From NCBI GenBank assembly GCA_947629725.1, contig CANREU010000087.1:1-6804 (forward strand): 6,804 nucleotides of DNA. Reading direction: 5' to 3'. Under the pieces are notes generated by a model. The model searched no databases. It was not told where the DNA came from and worked only from the letters and a program-made list of their open reading frames with translations. Below are positions 4,789 through 6,804 of this stretch, piece by piece. This DNA is from an uncultured Clostridia bacterium (GTDB taxonomy: Bacteria > Bacillota > Clostridia > Christensenellales > Borkfalkiaceae). Both the position numbers and the translations under genes were made by a program. Position 1 is the first letter of the stretch. The number at the start of each line of letters is the position of its first letter.

Positions 4789-6191
4789 GACGGATCGGAC
4801 TGCTGCTCGCGGGGGTCCCTCTGCTCGCCGCACTGTTTGTCGGCGAGCCTCTCTCCGCGTCCGCAGGTTCCTATTGGGAGGGAACGAAGAGTGCCGCGCC
4901 CTTCTCCCGCGAACGGGCGTGCCCCGTGGAGATCGAGTCGGCGGAGATCCTCTTCTCCATCCCCGAATTTCCCCGCCCCGAGGAGGGGAGCGGTGCCTGC
5001 GGCGCTTCCGTCACGGCGAGCTACACCTTCTGCAACCCCACGGCGGAAGACAAGACCGCGCGCGTGCTCTTTCCCGCAGGCGGCTTTTGCGGCTACGCCC
5101 CCATCTCGGGGGAGAGCGGCTACACCGTTACGGACGGGGCGGGCACGCCCCTAAATTGCCGCCTCCGCTACACCTATTTGGGGAACGGCTTTGCGGGGGC
5201 CGCCGTCGCCGAAGAGCGCCGCGAGGACGAATTTTTCGGCGAAGATACCTCCGCCCTCCACGTCTCCTATTCTTACAGCCGTCCGAAGGAGGCGGAGCGC
5301 ACCTATTTCCGCCTCGCCCTCACCTACAACCCCGCGAAGACGCGCATCGCCTTCGACGGTTCCCCCAAAGTCACCATTGAGGACGGGCGGGTGAACGCGG
5401 TGTGGCAGACGGCGGAGGAATCCGGCGGCTTCGGGTATTACTCCTTCGGGGAGCCCGCGGCGGCGGAGGAGCTCGCCGTCTCGCGCGACCGCACCCGCAC
5501 AGTCGGGGATACGGAGGGGATGGAGGTGAACGTCTCGGAAGAGACCGCCCCGCTCGGGGAATTTTTGGAGGCGCGGCGGCCCGCCTCGATCGGCGCCTCC
5601 GATTGGTACAACGGCTTCGTGGACGCGATGAACTTCAAACAGTCGCTGGGATTTGCCTTCCTCTCCTTCGATAAATTCAACGAGACGAGCTTCACGCCGT
5701 GGTGCGAGTACGATCTCTCCGTCCCCGCAGAGGGGAGAGCGGAGAACGTCGTCACCTCCCCGCTCTATCCCGGGGTGGCGACCACGGGCGACGCGAAGAG
5801 CACGGCATACCGCTACGAATACCTTCTCTCGCCCGCGCAGAGCTGGTCGGATTTCCGCACCCTCAAGGTGGAGATCCGCACGCCGTTTTATATCAAGGAG
5901 AGCTCTCTCACCTTTGAAAAAACGGACATGGGGTACGCTTTTCAGCGGGCGGGGCTGCCCCTCGGCGAACTCTCCTTCACTCTCACGGAGACGGAGAACG
6001 CGGCGGATTCCATCACCCCCTTCCGCGTACCATCGACGCTCTACCTTGTCGTCGTCGTGCTCGCCGCCTCCGCCGCGATCCTCGTCGCCGTCGTCATCGC
6101 CGTGGCGGTGCACTACGCGGGGGTGCGCAAACGCATGCGCAAACAGGCGGAGCGCGGCGCCGCCCGCGAGGGCAAACTCCCGCCCGAATAG
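4785..6191 (+). CDS. Exported single-pass membrane protein of unknown family, third gene of the two-component operon
   Basis: I do not recognise this 468-residue protein. It begins with a short basic and hydrophobic signal peptide (about 1-27) with a plausible AxA cleavage site (SASA, then GSYW). A large extracytoplasmic part (about 28-416) follows, then a membrane helix (about 417-445, LYLVVVVLAASAAILVAVVI) and a basic cytoplasmic tail of about 23 residues (RKRMRKQ). This is a type I topology. The ectodomain looks beta-rich, with segments such as ASVTASYTFCNP, TARVLFPAGG, FRLALTYNP and LKVEIRTPFYI, and has six cysteines (46, 72, 83, 102, 125, 307). No catalytic motif or sortase signal is seen. 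The start overlaps the kinase stop (ATGA), with AAAGGAGG ten bases upstream, so it is co-translated with the kinase. Role inferred only: ligand sensing, kinase modulation or an envelope function. Confidence 0.9.
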   Translation: MRRIGLLLAGVPLLAALFVGEPLSASAGSYWEGTKSAAPFSRERACPVEIESAEILFSIPEFPRPEEGSGACGASVTASYTFCNPTAEDKTARVLFPAGGFCGYAPISGESGYTVTDGAGTPLNCRLRYTYLGNGFAGAAVAEERREDEFFGEDTSALHVSYSYSRPKEAERTYFRLALTYNPAKTRIAFDGSPKVTIEDGRVNAVWQTAEESGGFGYYSFGEPAAAEELAVSRDRTRTVGDTEGMEVNVSEETAPLGEFLEARRPASIGASDWYNGFVDAMNFKQSLGFAFLSFDKFNETSFTPWCEYDLSVPAEGRAENVVTSPLYPGVATTGDAKSTAYRYEYLLSPAQSWSDFRTLKVEIRTPFYIKESSLTFEKTDMGYAFQRAGLPLGELSFTLTETENAADSITPFRVPSTLYLVVVVLAASAAILVAVVIAVAVHYAGVRKRMRKQAERGAAREGKLPPE

Positions 6192-6211
6192 AATGCGGAA
6201 GTATCCGTCCC

Positions 6212-6241
6212 GAGCCGCCTTCCAGGCGGCTCTTTTCTCTT
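6212..6241 (+). terminator. Rho-independent terminator of the two-component operon
   Basis: A perfect 9-bp stem, GAGCCGCCT (6212-6220) with AGGCGGCTC (6224-6232), around a TCC loop is followed by TTTTCTCTT. It begins 21 bases after the stop codon of the third gene. Confidence 0.88.
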
Positions 6242-6244
6242 GCC

Positions 6245-6284
6245 TCCCCCCCTTATACTTGAGGGGGAAGGTAGGGTGAGGGGT
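6245..6284. repeat. C-rich/G-rich intergenic repeat with a hairpin
   Basis: A run of seven C, CCCCCCC (6246-6252), is followed by TTATACTT and GAGGGGG, forming a hairpin, then by AAGGTAGGGTGAGGGGTGG. The pattern of a C-rich arm, a G-rich arm and a purine tail with GTAGGG/GGGGTGG echoes the modules at 431-463 and 6559-6596, so it appears to be a diverged member of that group. No gene is present. Confidence 0.45.
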
Positions 6285-6287
6285 GGA

Positions 6288-6349
6288 AAAGAACGGGATT
6301 CCTCACATTCGTTCGGAATGACGTAGCGGGAACAGTTCGGAATGACGTA
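6288..6349. repeat. 62-base direct repeat, copy 1
   Basis: Identical to 6460-6521 except at two positions (6296 G versus 6468 A, and 6335 G versus 6507 A). It carries GATTCCTCAC and two TTCGGAATGACGTA cores (6312-6325 and 6336-6349) at a 24-base period. GATTCCTC and GGAATGAC are the two ends of the widespread GTCATTCCGAG...GAGGAATC type of bacterial intergenic repeat. Confidence 0.75.
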
Positions 6350-6392
6350 AAAAGGAGGAGCCGAGAGGAACTTGCTCTCACCCTCCCGACCA

Positions 6393-6495
6393 CGTCATCC
6401 CGAGCCGCCGCACCGCCCGCATTTGCGGGCGGTGCGGCGTGTCGAGGGATCTCTTTACGAAAGAACGAGATTCCTCACATTCGTTCGGAATGACG
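6393..6495. repeat. Interspersed repeat with potential three-way junction
   Basis: The outer stem pairs CGTCATCCCGA (6393-6403) with TCGGAATGACG (6485-6495), ten of eleven pairs. Arm 1 is a perfect 15-bp stem (6406-6420 with 6425-6439) with an ATTT loop. Arm 2 pairs GAGGGATCTC (6444-6453) with GAGATTCCTC (6467-6476) around a 13-base loop. The sequence matches the GTCATCCCGAG/GAGGGATCTC style of dispersed repeats, present here in two facing copies. No open reading frame with a ribosome binding site crosses it. Confidence 0.7.
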
Positions 6496-6545
6496 TAGCG
6501 GGAACAATTCGGAATGACGTAGCGGGAACCGTTCGGAATGACGTA
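6460..6545. repeat. 62-base direct repeat, copy 2, extended by a third 24-base unit
   Basis: Copy 2 (6460-6521) repeats 6288-6349 with two mismatches, 172 bases downstream. The core TTCGGAATGACGTA then recurs with a 24-base period at 6484, 6508 and 6532, each unit separated by GCGGGAAC and two variable bases. The first part of this copy also forms the 3' side of the three-way junction. Confidence 0.75.
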
Positions 6546-6558
6546 AAGGTGCGCAGTG

Positions 6559-6596
6559 AAAGCCCCCTCCGTGGGAGGGGGGTAGGGGGGTGGGCG
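6559..6596. repeat. GCCCCCTCC/GGAGGGGGG repeat module, right copy
   Basis: AAGCCCCCTCCGTGGGAGGG and the following GTAGGGGGGTGGGCG (6559-6596) match the module at 429-463 closely, in the same orientation. The inverted repeat is CCCCCTCC / GGAGGGGG with a short centre. Only a run of three A lies upstream, so it would be a poor minus-strand terminator here. The G-rich half could form a quadruplex. Confidence 0.6.
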
Positions 6597-6615
6597 CAAA
6601 ACCTGCCCCTTTGAA

Positions 6616-6638
6616 GGTGCCGAAGGCATGCCTTGCGC
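6616..6638. repeat. GGCATGCC-centred repeat module, right copy
   Basis: It contains the perfect 12-base palindrome AAGGCATGCCTT (6623-6634) and matches the left-flank copy at 180-199 at eighteen of twenty positions. It follows the GCCCCCTCC module by about 20 bases. Function unknown. Confidence 0.5.
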
Positions 6639-6693
6639 CGGGCGGGGCAGGGGTGCGGGGGCAACAAACGTTCCGCATTTTTCCGTAAAACGC

Positions 6694-6722
6694 TTGCGTT
6701 TTCGGGCGCGGTGTGATATAAT
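6694..6722 (+). promoter_or_regulatory. Promoter of the gene at the right edge (extended -10)
   Basis: A perfect -10 TATAAT (6717-6722) is preceded by the extended motif TGA (6714-6716). A weak -35 TTGCGT (6694-6699) sits 17 bases upstream. The -35 lies inside the short palindrome AAAACGC-TT-GCGTTTT (6687-6702), which could be an operator. The predicted start is near 6729, giving a leader of about 40 bases. Confidence 0.75.
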
Positions 6723-6768
6723 CGGATCGCCTGAACGGGAAGAGCAGTCTGACCGCAAAGGAGGGAAC

Positions 6769-6804
6769 ATGAAAACTTGGGCGCAAAGGCTTTGCGCGCG
6801 TTTC
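6769..6804 (+). CDS. 5' end of a gene running off the window
   Basis: An ATG at 6769 follows AAGGAGGG (6758-6765), and the frame stays open to the window edge, encoding MKTWAQRLCARF. The basic, cysteine-containing start could belong to a signal peptide, but twelve residues are too few to identify the product. The first codons contain the inverted repeat GCGCAAA (6781-6787) and TTTGCGC (6791-6797). A promoter ends 46 bases upstream, so this is probably the first gene of its own transcript. Confidence 0.7.
   Translation, partial: MKTWAQRLCARF

Noticed and set aside
3352..4833. A 493-residue minus-strand open frame opposite the histidine kinase
   Set aside because: It is longer than the kinase but is an antisense shadow caused by codon bias. 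The kinase frame carries every expected motif and the antisense product none.
5151..6113. A 320-residue minus-strand open frame opposite the membrane protein gene
   Set aside because: It has a low-complexity composition. The plus frame has a signal peptide, a membrane helix and a coupled start.
6378..6770. Minus-strand open frames in the right flank with repeated RYVIPN-type segments
   Set aside because: The repeated peptide is just the 24-base DNA repeat read in frame (24 bases is eight codons). It is not evidence of a protein.

Overview
The window looks like chromosomal DNA of a high-GC, Gram-positive-type bacterium, most likely a Clostridia-class Firmicute and perhaps an uncultured gut lineage. 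This rests on a tRNA with an encoded CCA end, textbook vegetative (sigma-A type) promoters, strong AGGAGG-type ribosome binding sites, a Clostridia-style OmpR/HPK1a two-component pair, and GTCATTCCGAG/GAGGAATCTC-type and CTCCCCC-AAAA-GGGGGAG-type interspersed repeats. The genus cannot be told from this sequence.

Left flank (1-480): the 3' end of a tRNA-Pro(CGG) with a strong terminator, then about 390 bases without a credible gene. This stretch is packed with hairpins, including a tandem 44-base unit. Its last palindrome is placed to act as terminator for the leftward operon.

Leftward operon (2494 to 483, minus strand): a radical SAM protein with a helix-hairpin-helix DNA-binding motif and a C-terminal QLNLF pentapeptide (clamp-binding type). 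It is followed, with a GTGA overlap, by its usual partner, a DUF4130-type protein. This pair is a known but biochemically uncharacterised DNA repair or modification module. It is read from a near-perfect TTGACA-N17-TACAAT promoter overlapped by two LexA-like operators. The promoter lies so close to the ATG that the message should be leaderless.

Rightward operon (2675 to 6191, plus strand): an OmpR-type response regulator, its membrane histidine kinase, and a third gene overlapping the kinase by ATGA. The third gene encodes an exported, single-pass membrane protein of unknown family with a large ectodomain. The operon has an extended -10 promoter, a tandem 10-bp repeat in its leader that could be the regulator's own binding site, and a clear terminator. 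The tight linkage suggests the third protein is an input, an accessory or an output of the two-component system; it is the least explained gene here.

Right flank (6192-6804): about 500 bases of interspersed repeats, including a potential three-way-junction DNA/RNA element and a 62-base duplicated block. After these come a promoter, a ribosome binding site and the first 12 codons of another gene. Two sequence modules are shared between the left and right flanks, so the two operons sit between related repeat clusters.
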